Assembly (NCBI GenBank): GCA_003022745.1
Contig: PXSU01000019.1
Coordinates: 1-9,006, forward strand
Direction: 5' to 3'
DNA length: 9,006 bases
From: Halobacteriales archaeon SW_9_67_25
GTDB taxonomy: Archaea; Halobacteriota; Halobacteria; Halobacteriales; Haloarculaceae
Shown piece by piece: positions 1-6,063 of the stretch (positions are counted from its first letter, which is position 1; every line of letters begins with the position of its first letter). A program made the translations under genes and the position numbers. The notes beneath the pieces were generated by a model. The model saw nothing but the letters and a program-made list of their open reading frames with translations, was not told where the DNA came from and ran no database searches.

Positions 1-261
1 GACGAGCATGTCGTCGAAGCCGTCGAGGTGACCGGAGGCTTCGAAGACGGCCTCGGGCATCACGTCCGGCGAGGACACTTCCATGTGGCCCTCGCGGGTT
101 ACGAAGCGGTCCCGCCAGGCGCCCTCGACGTTCTCTTTGAGCGTCGCGCCCTGCGGGCCGTAGGTGTAGAAGCCGGCCACGCCGCCGTAGGCCCCCGCCG
201 TCTGGAAGAAGAAGCCACGCCGTTTGGCCAGCTCCGAGAGACGTGCGCCCTCCTCGGTCAT
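1..261 (-). CDS. glyS: Glycyl-tRNA synthetase, N-terminal 87 residues (runs off left edge)
   Basis: Class II aminoacyl-tRNA synthetase that charges tRNA-Gly in the cytoplasm. Only the first 87 codons are in the window and the frame is open to base 1. Recognition rests on the N-terminal signature of archaeal/eukaryotic-type GlyRS: 'LSELAKRRGFFFQTAGAYGG' (residues 8-27), then 'GFYTYGPQG' and 'NVEGAWRDRF', the motif that opens the catalytic core. The later 'FEASGHLDGFDDMLV' leads into the family's insertion region. The ATG at 261-259 overlaps the stop of the upstream CBS gene in an ATGA arrangement, so the two are probably co-transcribed and no separate promoter is visible. The visible part is intact. 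The catalytic motifs 2 and 3 and the anticodon-binding domain lie outside the window. Confidence 0.93.
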   Translation of the reverse strand, partial: MTEEGARLSELAKRRGFFFQTAGAYGGVAGFYTYGPQGATLKENVEGAWRDRFVTREGHMEVSSPDVMPEAVFEASGHLDGFDDMLV

Positions 262-1029
262 ACGGCGCCCCTCAGCAGGTCCACGTCGCGGACGATGCCG
301 ACGAGTTCGCCGCCGCTGACGGCCGGAATCTGCTCGATGTCGTGTTCGATCATCAGTTGCGCGGCGTCCTGTGCCGCCCGCCGGGTGCCGACCGTCACGA
401 CGTTGGTGGTCATGAACTCCGCGACCGGTCCCGTGGGAATCTCGACGTTCCGGGTGGGCATGTAGCTGTTCCCGACGGCCTTGACGCTCTCCCACTTCCA
501 GTCGTCGTCGTCGTCGGCGATGGACTCGCCGGTGTCGGCCTCGCCCTCGACGACGCGGGCCTCCGCGATGACGTCGACCTCGGTGGACCGGCAGCGGCGT
601 CTCCGCGTAGACGGCGTTGATCTCCGTCTCGGCGAGTTCCCCCACGGACGTCTCGCCCCCGAGGTCGCCGCCCGCGACGGCCCGCACCAGGTCGGTCACG
701 GTGACGATCCCTCTTAGTTCGCCGTCGACGACGGGGACGCGGCGAGCGCCTTCCTCGACCATCAGCTCTGCGACCGCCACCAGGCTCGTGTCGGCGGTCG
801 TCGTCGGGACCTCCTCGGCCAGCAACGCGAGCTGGTCTTCGTCGGGCCGTTCGATCAGTGCGTCCCGCGAGACGATCCCCCTGTAGACCTCACCCTCGTC
901 GGTCCGCTTGACCACGGGGACCGAGGAGAAGGCCCTGTCCTGGAGGTACTCGAGCACGTCGTCCCGGGTGCCCGGTATCTCGACCGTGACGACGTCCTCC
1001 CGGGGCGTCATGACGTCTGCAACGTCCAT
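258..1029 (-). pseudogene. CBS-domain protein, frameshifted and missing much of its third CBS domain
   Basis: The intact relative would be a cytoplasmic four-CBS-domain protein. CBS pairs usually bind adenosyl nucleotides and regulate partners; no partner is evident here. From the ATG at 1029, one frame encodes CBS1 (motifs 'ADVMTPREDVVTVE', 'FSSVPVV', 'GIVSRDALI'), CBS2 ('ARRVPVVDGELRGIVTVTDL') and the start of a third ('VGELAETEINAVYAETPLPV'). Near 582-590 the coding frame changes. The rest ('TEVDVIAEARVVEGEADTG', a linker with five Asp, then CBS4 'FMTTNVVTVG', 'IEQIPAV', 'GIVRDVDLL') lies in another frame and ends with TGA at 260-258. The span is 772 nt, not a multiple of three. Compared with CBS4, the third domain lacks its middle, about 25-30 residues including the usual P-V-V and G-I-L segment. 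The N-terminal frame stays open into glyS. Real decay or an assembly fault would both fit. Confidence 0.82.
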
Positions 1030-1053
1030 AGTGCCCGCTACTCTACGCCCCAT

Positions 1054-1061
1054 CTACTAAG
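1054..1061 (-). promoter_or_regulatory. TATA-like box for the CBS-glyS unit
   Basis: On the minus strand this reads CTTAGTAG, centred about 28 nt upstream of the ATG at 1029. That is the spacing of a haloarchaeal TATA element serving a leaderless or nearly leaderless transcript. The left copy of the 13-bp direct repeat (1060-1072) touches its upstream edge. Confidence 0.5.
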
Positions 1062-1072
1062 TCCTTACACTT
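1060..1072. repeat. Left copy of a 13-bp direct repeat flanking the MNT/HEPN module
   Basis: The plus-strand sequence AGTCCTTACACTT is repeated exactly and in the same orientation at 2146-2158. The two copies bracket the nucleotidyltransferase/HEPN module. This copy abuts the promoter of the CBS gene. It may be a duplication made at insertion, an att-like core, or a chance match. Confidence 0.5.
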
Positions 1073-1142
1073 TCCCAGGGAATCGCACTTCCACAGGAGC
1101 GAGTGAATTAGCTCTTGTCTTGTTCTGACAGGTGCGAACTCG

Positions 1143-1373
1143 CTATGTCGTCTCACCGCAAATACATTCGTGACCCTGTCGAGACCGGCCAATAACGGGT
1201 GTGTAATAGTCGGCATCCTGGAGTGTCCTGGCGCCAGCGAGCAAGCGGCAGGCCTTCCGCAACTGGAGGAGTGCGGCGTCATCGACATCGAGCCCGGACT
1301 CGATTTCTGATGGGCGGCGGTCGAATGCTGACTGTACGTTGTCGATTAAGTGCTCGATTCGCGTACTACTCAT
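1143..1373 (-). pseudogene. HEPN-domain toxin gene, truncated after about 62 native residues
   Basis: The full-length relative would be the HEPN ribonuclease-like toxin of an MNT/HEPN toxin-antitoxin pair. The ATG at 1373 overlaps the stop of the nucleotidyltransferase gene by 8 nt, the usual operon arrangement. Residues 1-62 look like the N-terminus of a haloarchaeal HEPN protein: a helical stretch with 'FDRRPSEIESG', 'LLQLRKACRLLAGARTL' and 'ADYYTPVI'. Family members normally continue with a second helical half carrying the catalytic R-x(4-6)-H motif. Here the sequence switches at about 1190 to an unrelated 14-residue tail and a stop at 1145-1143, giving 76 residues instead of roughly 130-150. 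No continuation of the domain is apparent in any frame between 1030 and 1190. The toxin is therefore probably inactive. The family call depends on my recognition of the N-terminal half. Confidence 0.68.
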
Positions 1374-2055
1374 AGGTTACGACCTCCTTCCGGAGCGACT
1401 CGAACGGGCCACTCCCGTACACCGTGATTCCCTCGGTGAATATCTCGCGGAGTTTTGCGCTGGCCCTGCGTGCGCTCTCCACGGATTCGACATACGGCTC
1501 GAATACGAACCGGTCACCGTCGAAACGTGACGTCTGGAGGTCTGCAACGACGTCGGTAATTCGACGGCGTGCTGTCGTCCGGTCGCCGTCGACGACGACG
1601 AAGCAATCGATATCGCTCCGGCGGTCGGCCTCGCCCCGGGCGACGCTTCCAAAGACGACGATACCGAGTAGTTCGTCGACGTCGTTGGCGTCGGTGACCG
1701 TTGCGTGCACGCGGTCGACGAATGTCCGAACCGGCGCGTGGAACTTCGACTGTGGGATCGCGAGAATCGGGTCGTCCTTCTGCAGTCGGTCTGGGTCGAT
1801 TGCGACGTAGTTCCGCTGTGGCGTCTCTCGGATCCGTACGGCACCGATACTCTCGAGGAGGCCGACGGCCCGCCAGACCGTCGAACGGGTGACACCTGTG
1901 GCGTCGACGAGTTCAGGGAGCGTAAACTCCGTGTCGTGGGCCTCAGCTAACAGCCGGAGTATGTCATCCGCGGCCCCGATGCGAAAGATGTCTGTATCTG
2001 CGTCTGGATAGACATCGATACAGACAGTTATATGTTGTTTCGTCATGTCGGACAC
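1366..2055 (-). CDS. HTH-nucleotidyltransferase (MNT antitoxin type)
   Basis: Predicted cytoplasmic protein of 229 residues. The N-terminal winged helix spans about residues 26-90 (recognition region 'TLPELVDATGVTRSTVWRAV') and is joined to a polymerase-beta-type minimal nucleotidyltransferase domain (about 105-215). The signature G-S-x-A-R-G-x(6)-D-x-D is complete: 'FGSVARGEADRRSDID', with G136, S137, D148 and D150. A third acidic residue is likely in 'FVFEPYVE' (E186). In MNT/HEPN systems this enzyme neutralises the HEPN toxin, in studied cases by adding nucleotides to it, and the HTH suggests it also autoregulates. The HEPN gene follows with an 8-nt overlap but is truncated, so this looks like an antitoxin without its toxin. 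The GTG at 2055 is chosen because it lies about 28 nt from a TATA-like box; the ATG at 2046 is the alternative. Codon usage is visibly less GC-rich than in serA or thrC, which suggests acquisition. Confidence 0.85.
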   Translation of the reverse strand: MSDMTKQHITVCIDVYPDADTDIFRIGAADDILRLLAEAHDTEFTLPELVDATGVTRSTVWRAVGLLESIGAVRIRETPQRNYVAIDPDRLQKDDPILAIPQSKFHAPVRTFVDRVHATVTDANDVDELLGIVVFGSVARGEADRRSDIDCFVVVDGDRTTARRRITDVVADLQTSRFDGDRFVFEPYVESVESARRASAKLREIFTEGITVYGSGPFESLRKEVVTYE

Positions 2056-2077
2056 TATCTGATTTTATGCAACGAGA

Positions 2078-2088
2078 TATAAATAAGT
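2078..2088 (-). promoter_or_regulatory. TATA box of the MNT/HEPN operon
   Basis: On the minus strand this reads CTTATTTATAT, the strongest TATA-like element in the window. Its centre (about 2083) is 28 nt upstream of the GTG at 2055, predicting a leaderless message, or a leader of about 9 nt if the ATG at 2046 is used. Confidence 0.65.
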
Positions 2089-2145
2089 GGCGTCAACCCG
2101 CAGTAGTCTACCGTGCTACGCGAATTGGTGACGGGGTCAGGGTTC

Positions 2146-2158
2146 AGTCCTTACACTT
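2146..2158. repeat. Right copy of the 13-bp direct repeat
   Basis: Exact copy of the sequence at 1060-1072, in the same orientation, between the MNT promoter and the promoter of the small gene at 2309. The two copies lie 1,086 bp apart, start to start. Confidence 0.5.
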
Positions 2159-2169
2159 CGCCCCACTCC

Positions 2170-2202
2170 CGGGCTGGCCGGCGAGTCGGCCTGCCCAGCC
2201 CG
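2170..2202. repeat. GC-rich inverted repeat in the MNT-serA intergenic region
   Basis: CGGGCTGG (2170-2177) is complementary to CCAGCCCG (2195-2202), with an inner GGCCG/CGGCC pairing (2176-2180 and 2187-2191). It lies in the 253-bp divergent spacer between the MNT start and the small gene at 2309, about 75 nt upstream of that gene's TATA box. It could be a terminator, an operator or the end of a mobile segment. There is no T-run next to it. The rest of the spacer holds only the two promoters and the repeat copy. Confidence 0.4.
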
Positions 2203-2277
2203 GTCGAGCGTCTGTCTGACACATGTCACACGCACCTCGGCCGCTTTCCGGTGATTTTTGTCGCTGTCTTCCGGAGA

Positions 2278-2286
2278 CTTTATGTA
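2278..2286 (+). promoter_or_regulatory. TATA-like box for the small gene at 2309
   Basis: CTTTATGTA is centred 27 nt upstream of the ATG at 2309. This spacing selects that ATG over the in-frame upstream ATGs at 2258 and 2282, which lie before or inside the box. Confidence 0.6.
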
Positions 2287-2308
2287 TGGGTGCTACATAT
2301 TGACACAC

Positions 2309-2476
2309 ATGGAGCCGGACGGCGTCGTCGGCGCGGAACTGGACACGGACGCGGAAGTGATGGGTGCAGTCGAGGACGGACAGACCGAGCGGTTCGTCCT
2401 CGCGGACGTGACACGCGACGACGCCTACCTCAGACTCCCCCTGACCGAGGCGGCCTCGCTGCCCGCCTGGCGGTAG
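2309..2476 (+). CDS. Small acidic conserved haloarchaeal protein (DUF7556-like), 55 aa
   Basis: A 55-residue, strongly acidic protein with no signal peptide, membrane segment or cysteine. Function unknown. It resembles a family of short haloarchaeal proteins with a central 'RFVLADVTRDDAYLRLPL' strand-like stretch and a conserved C-terminal 'ASLPAWR'. I believe these are catalogued as DUF7556, but the number is from memory. The ATG at 2309 is supported by a TATA-like box 27 nt upstream. An in-frame extension to 2258 would add 17 residues with a different composition and is unlikely. serA starts 39 nt downstream on the same strand but has its own TATA-like element, so the two may be transcribed together or separately. 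I infer no role in serine synthesis from adjacency alone. Confidence 0.72.
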   Translation: MEPDGVVGAELDTDAEVMGAVEDGQTERFVLADVTRDDAYLRLPLTEAASLPAWR

Positions 2477-2484
2477 AAAACAAG

Positions 2485-2491
2485 GGTTATA
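2485..2491 (+). promoter_or_regulatory. TATA-like box for serA
   Basis: GGTTATA just after the stop of the small upstream gene is centred 28 nt before the serA ATG at 2516. It predicts a leaderless serA transcript in addition to any read-through. Confidence 0.5.
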
Positions 2492-2515
2492 GCCGCCCCC
2501 CGGTATCCCTCCCGC

Positions 2516-4105
2516 ATGAAGATACTGGTCACGGACCCCATCGCAGACGCGGGTATCGCCCGCCTGCGGGAGGCCGGCCACGAGGTCGAGACGGCCTACA
2601 GCCTCGCCGGGGACCCCCTGCTGGAGGCTGTCGCTGATGCCAACGCCTTGCTGGTCCGGTCGGGCACCGAGGTCTCCGAGGCGGTCTTCGAGGCCGCACC
2701 CGATCTGGTCATCGTCGGCCGGGCCGGCATCGGCGTCGACAACATCGACATCGACGCCGCGACCGAGCACGGGGTCGTCGTCGCGAACGCTCCCGCGGGG
2801 AACGTCCGGGCGGCCGCCGAGCACACGGTCGGGATGACCTTCGCAACCGCCCGCTCGATCCCGCAGGCCCACGACCGACTCCGTGGCGGCGAGTGGGCCA
2901 AAGGCGAGTTTCTCGGCACCGAGATCAACAACAAGACCCTCGGCGTGGTCGGTTTCGGCCGCGTCGGCCAGGAGGTCGCCAAGCGCCTCGGCGGGCTGGG
3001 TATGGACGTCGTCGCCTTCGACCCCTACATCAGCGAGGAGCGGGCCGACCAGCTCGGCGCACAGCTGGTCGCGGACCTCCGGACGTGTCTGGAGCGGGCC
3101 GACCTCCTCTCGATCCACACGCCCCTGACCGACGAGACCGCCAACATGATCGGCGAGGAGGAACTCGCCCAGCTCGAGGGCGGCTACGTCGTCAACTGTG
3201 CCCGTGGCGGCATCGTCGACGAGACCGCGCTGGCCGAAGCCGTCGAGGACGGCCTCTTGCGGGGGGCGGCGGTCGACGTCTTCGCGGACGAACCCGTCTC
3301 GCCCGACAATCCGCTGCTCGACGTCGACGGCGTCGTCGTCACGCCCCACCTCGGGGCCTCGACGGAGGCCGCCCAGGAGAACGTCGCCACTTCTATCGCC
3401 GACCAGATTCTCGCGGCCTTCGAGGGCGAACCGGTCCGGAACGCGCTGAACGCGCCGTCGGTCGACGAGAGCGGCTACCGGACCATCCGGCCGTACGTCG
3501 ACCTGGCCGAAACCGCCGGGAAGATTGCAGTCCAGCTGTTCGACGACCGCTTCGAACGCGTCGAGGTCGAGTACGCCGGCGCAATCGCCGAGGCGGACGT
3601 CGAACTCGTGACTGCCTCGGCGCTGAAGGGCGTCTTCGAGCCCCTGGAGTGGCAGGTCAATGCCGTCAACGCCCCCCGGATCGCCGACGAGCGGGGCATC
3701 GACGTCTCCGAGACGAAGACCCGCCGGGCCGAGGATTTCCAGTCGCTCGTGACCGTGCGGGTCTCGGCCAACGGCGAGAGCGTCAGCGTCTGTGGCACGC
3801 AGTTCGCGGGCGAGGATCCCCGCATCGTGCGCATCGACGGCTACCGCGTTGACGCCGTCCCGTACGGCCACATGCTGGTCGCGCGCAACGAGGACGTCCC
3901 CGGCGTCATCGGCTTCATCGGGACCGTCTTCGGCGAACACGACGTCAACATCGCGGGCATGTTCAACGGCCGCGAGACCATCGGCGGCGAGGCACTCTCG
4001 GTGTACACCCTCGATGACCCCGTCACCGACGAGGTGCTGGAGCGTCTCGACGAACACCCCAACATCACCGAGACGAAGTACATCTCGCTGGCCGGGGGCG
4101 AGTGA
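2516..4105 (+). CDS. serA: D-3-phosphoglycerate dehydrogenase
   Basis: Catalyses NAD-dependent oxidation of 3-phosphoglycerate to 3-phosphohydroxypyruvate, the first step of phosphorylated serine synthesis. At 529 residues it has the full long-form architecture. The D-isomer hydroxyacid dehydrogenase substrate domain (about 1-100 and 285-315) surrounds a Rossmann NAD domain. The glycine motif is 'VVGFGRVG' (G146, G148, G151), with D169 at the end of beta-2. The catalytic triad is R230 ('NCARGG'), E259 ('ADEP') and H278 ('TPHLGAST'). An ASB regulatory domain follows (about 320-445). The C-terminal ACT domain (about 452-529) contains 'NEDVPGVIGFIGTVFGEHDV', where serine commonly binds for feedback inhibition. 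The ATG is supported by a TATA-like box 28 nt upstream. No internal loss is evident, unlike several neighbours. It converges on cheF with a 38-bp gap that shows no clear terminator. Confidence 0.96.
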   Translation: MKILVTDPIADAGIARLREAGHEVETAYSLAGDPLLEAVADANALLVRSGTEVSEAVFEAAPDLVIVGRAGIGVDNIDIDAATEHGVVVANAPAGNVRAAAEHTVGMTFATARSIPQAHDRLRGGEWAKGEFLGTEINNKTLGVVGFGRVGQEVAKRLGGLGMDVVAFDPYISEERADQLGAQLVADLRTCLERADLLSIHTPLTDETANMIGEEELAQLEGGYVVNCARGGIVDETALAEAVEDGLLRGAAVDVFADEPVSPDNPLLDVDGVVVTPHLGASTEAAQENVATSIADQILAAFEGEPVRNALNAPSVDESGYRTIRPYVDLAETAGKIAVQLFDDRFERVEVEYAGAIAEADVELVTASALKGVFEPLEWQVNAVNAPRIADERGIDVSETKTRRAEDFQSLVTVRVSANGESVSVCGTQFAGEDPRIVRIDGYRVDAVPYGHMLVARNEDVPGVIGFIGTVFGEHDVNIAGMFNGRETIGGEALSVYTLDDPVTDEVLERLDEHPNITETKYISLAGGE

Positions 4106-4143
4106 CCGGCCCGCGACGCGCCCTCGTTCCCGTCCTCCCCGGA

Positions 4144-4778
4144 CTACGCGTTGACCCGCTCGAGGTACTCGTTGACGACAATCGGGCCACGCGCCGTGAG
4201 AACGGGACCGTTCTCGCCCGACTCGACCAGTCCCTTCTCGTGGAGCGCGTGGAGGATGCGCTTGACGCGCCTGGGGTCGGTATCGAGGACGCTCGGCAGG
4301 GAGACGTCCATGTCACCGGCCGAGTACAGCGTCGTCAGCATCTCCGTCTCCGGGTCCGCGAGGCTCAGCTCGGCGAGCGAATCGACGACGGTCTGGTACT
4401 CCCCGCGGAGGAACCGTCCAAGGAGCGCCAGCTCGCGGGTCGACTCCGTCGCGGCGACGGTCGTCAGTGCGGTCCCGTCGTCGACGTGGCTCACGACCAG
4501 TGCCGGCCGGTCGCCGCCGTCGATGGTCCTGTCCTGCCGGTCGAAGGATGCCCCCCGGAACGACGAGTCGACGACGCGCCCGGCAGCGCGTCGAAAACCG
4601 CCGGCACCCCGCTTGTGACGTCCAGCACCCGCGACAGGGGGACAGACAGCGTATCGTCCTCGCCGGTCGCCAGGACGAGCGCCGCCTCGTTCAGCAGCAC
4701 CCGTGCCGTCTCTCCCGCTGCCCAGTCTTCCGTCTCGACGGCCACCCTGGCGGTGAAGTCGGCGAGGACCGATGACAT
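4144..4778 (-). pseudogene. cheF: CheF-type archaeal taxis protein, frameshifted with internal losses
   Basis: CheF links the chemotaxis proteins CheY and CheC/CheD to the archaellum motor. The ATG at 4778 opens a frame typical of the CheF N-terminus ('VLADFTARVAV', 'ARVLLNEAALVLAT', 'TLSVPLSRVLDVTSGVP', residues 1-60). At about 4575-4583 homology moves to another frame ('GRVVDSSFRGAS', then 'GGDRPALVVSHVDDGTAL', 'ELALLGRFLRGEY'), ending in the C-terminal winged helix ('RVKRILHALHEKGLVESG', 'GPIVVNEYLERVNA') with TAG at 4146-4144. The 635-nt span is not a multiple of three and corresponds to about 211 residues, against about 290 for the family. Two blocks appear missing: about 45 residues at the frame change and about 25 near 4548-4555. 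Without the shift, the first frame ends at 4491. A 116-residue product could start at the GTG at 4494 but would lack the N-terminal domain. A TATA-like box sits 27 nt upstream. Confidence 0.75.
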
Positions 4779-4800
4779 GTCGTTGATACCTTCCGGCGTG

Positions 4801-4811
4801 CTATTGAAACT
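4801..4811 (-). promoter_or_regulatory. TATA-like box for cheF
   Basis: On the minus strand this reads AGTTTCAATAG, centred about 27 nt upstream of the ATG at 4778, in the 73-nt gap after thrC. Its spacing supports that start over the open frame extending further upstream. Confidence 0.5.
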
Positions 4812-4851
4812 TCGCGTTTCCGAAGCCTGCACGGCGGACAGAGGCGCTTCT

Positions 4852-5988
4852 CTACGCGAGGTGGTCGAGGACGCCTCCGGTCGACCCCGGGACGGGGTCG
4901 GGTTCGGCGCCGGCCTCGACGGCGGCGTCCGGGTCTTTGAGGAGGTGGCCGGTCGTGAGACAGACCACCCGTTCGTCGGTATCGACCACACCCTCCTCGC
5001 GGAGTTTCCGCAGCCCCGCCACCGAGGCCGCCGAGGCGGGTTCGACGCCGACGCCCTCCTCGGCCAGGTCGCGCTGTGCCCGCGTGATGGCGTCGTCGCT
5101 CACGGCGACGGCCGTCCCGTCCGTCTCGCGGATGCCCGGCAACGCCTTCGGTGCGTTCACGGGGTTGCCGATGCGGATTGCGGTTGCGCGCGTCTCGACG
5201 TCGTCGACCAGTTCGCGGAAGCACTTGTACAGCGCCGCGGTGTTGCCGGCGTTGCCCACGGGGAGGACCACCCGGTCCGGATACGCACCCTCCTCGCGGC
5301 GGAACTGCTCCAAGATTTCGAGGCCGATCGTCTTCTGCCCTTCCAGCCGGAACGGATTGAGGGAGTTCAGGAGGTACGCCTCGCCCCGGGCGGCGAGGTC
5401 CTGGACGATGTCGAGACAGGTGTCGAAGTTCCCGTCGACCTCGAGGATGTGCGCGCCGTGGAGGCTGGCCTGGGCGACCTTGCCGGCGGCGACTTTCCCC
5501 TGCGGGAGGAGGACGAGCGTCTCCAGGCCGGCCCGGGCGCCGTAGGCCGCCAGCGCGGCGCTCGTGTTCCCGGTCGAGGCACATGCCAGGCGGTCGACGC
5601 CGACGCGCTCGGCGACGCGGACGCCGACGGTCATCCCGCGGTCCTTGAAACTCCCCGTCGGGTTCATCCCCTCGTGTTTGATCCGCAATCGGTCGACGCC
5701 CACCCCCTCCTCCAGTCGCGGGACCTCGTGAAGCGGCGTGTCGCCCTCGGGGAGCGTGACGCCCACCTCGAAGGGCAGCGCGTCGGCGTAGCGCCAGACC
5801 CCGCGACCCCCGAAGTCCCCCCACGTCGGCAGGTCGGCGTAGCGCACTTCCAGGAGTCCCCCGCAATCGTCGCAGGTGTAGCGCACGGCGGCGAAGGGGT
5901 CGAACGTCTCCCCACACTCGATGCAGGTCAGCCAGACACCGTCGGTCGCGCAGCCGGGTACCCCCGACCCGAACTCTAGGTGACTCAT
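4852..5988 (-). CDS. thrC: Threonine synthase, apparently missing an internal segment
   Basis: PLP enzyme that converts O-phosphohomoserine to threonine. From the ATG at 5988 it has 378 residues. An N-terminal zinc-ribbon-like region has C22-x2-C25 ('CIEC') and C39-x2-C42 ('CDDC'). The fold-type II core has the PLP lysine K115 in 'GMNPTGSFKDRG', the substrate loop 'ASTGNTSAA' and the PLP-phosphate loop 'PVGNAGNTAALY' (about 244-255). The C-terminal part has 'ATAIRIGNPVNAPKAL' and 'VGVEPASAASVAGL'. After 'KCFREL' the sequence jumps to 'VDDVETRATAIRIGNP'. Relatives, including the bacterial ThrC of Thermus, carry about 35-40 residues here with a segment like 'GxQAxGAAP'. The loss is in frame (join about 5200-5210). 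Activity is therefore uncertain. The start is supported by a TATA-like box 27 nt upstream; an upstream in-frame start at 6042 is less likely. Confidence 0.9.
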   Translation of the reverse strand: MSHLEFGSGVPGCATDGVWLTCIECGETFDPFAAVRYTCDDCGGLLEVRYADLPTWGDFGGRGVWRYADALPFEVGVTLPEGDTPLHEVPRLEEGVGVDRLRIKHEGMNPTGSFKDRGMTVGVRVAERVGVDRLACASTGNTSAALAAYGARAGLETLVLLPQGKVAAGKVAQASLHGAHILEVDGNFDTCLDIVQDLAARGEAYLLNSLNPFRLEGQKTIGLEILEQFRREEGAYPDRVVLPVGNAGNTAALYKCFRELVDDVETRATAIRIGNPVNAPKALPGIRETDGTAVAVSDDAITRAQRDLAEEGVGVEPASAASVAGLRKLREEGVVDTDERVVCLTTGHLLKDPDAAVEAGAEPDPVPGSTGGVLDHLA

Positions 5989-6011
5989 TGTCGGGGAAAC
6001 GCACCCCCCGG

Positions 6012-6020
6012 CCAAAAGTG
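6012..6020 (-). promoter_or_regulatory. TATA-like box for thrC
   Basis: On the minus strand this reads CACTTTTGG, centred about 27 nt upstream of the thrC ATG at 5988. It lies in the 75-nt gap between thrC and the HTH gene and decides between the candidate thrC starts. Confidence 0.45.
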
Positions 6021-6063
6021 GGACGGTCGCGTCTCGTGACACGTCTCCACCGAGCCCCCTCGC

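Noticed and set aside
1083..1144. Short inverted matches TCGCAC/GTGCGA and AGCGAGT/ACTCGCT downstream of HEPN
   Set aside because: The arms are short, offset and not nested into one hairpin. With 6-7 bp matches this is not distinguishable from chance, and no transposase end is recognisable.
2144..4057. Long open frame on the minus strand opposite serA (about 637 codons)
   Set aside because: It is the antisense mirror of a well-supported serA. Its translation is Asp/Val/Gly-rich with no recognisable motif, as expected when the opposite strand has strong GC codon bias.
4102..5979. Long plus-strand open frame across cheF and thrC (about 625 codons)
   Set aside because: It covers two unrelated minus-strand genes and their promoter gap. 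No motif is visible and its composition is that of antisense to GC-rich coding DNA.
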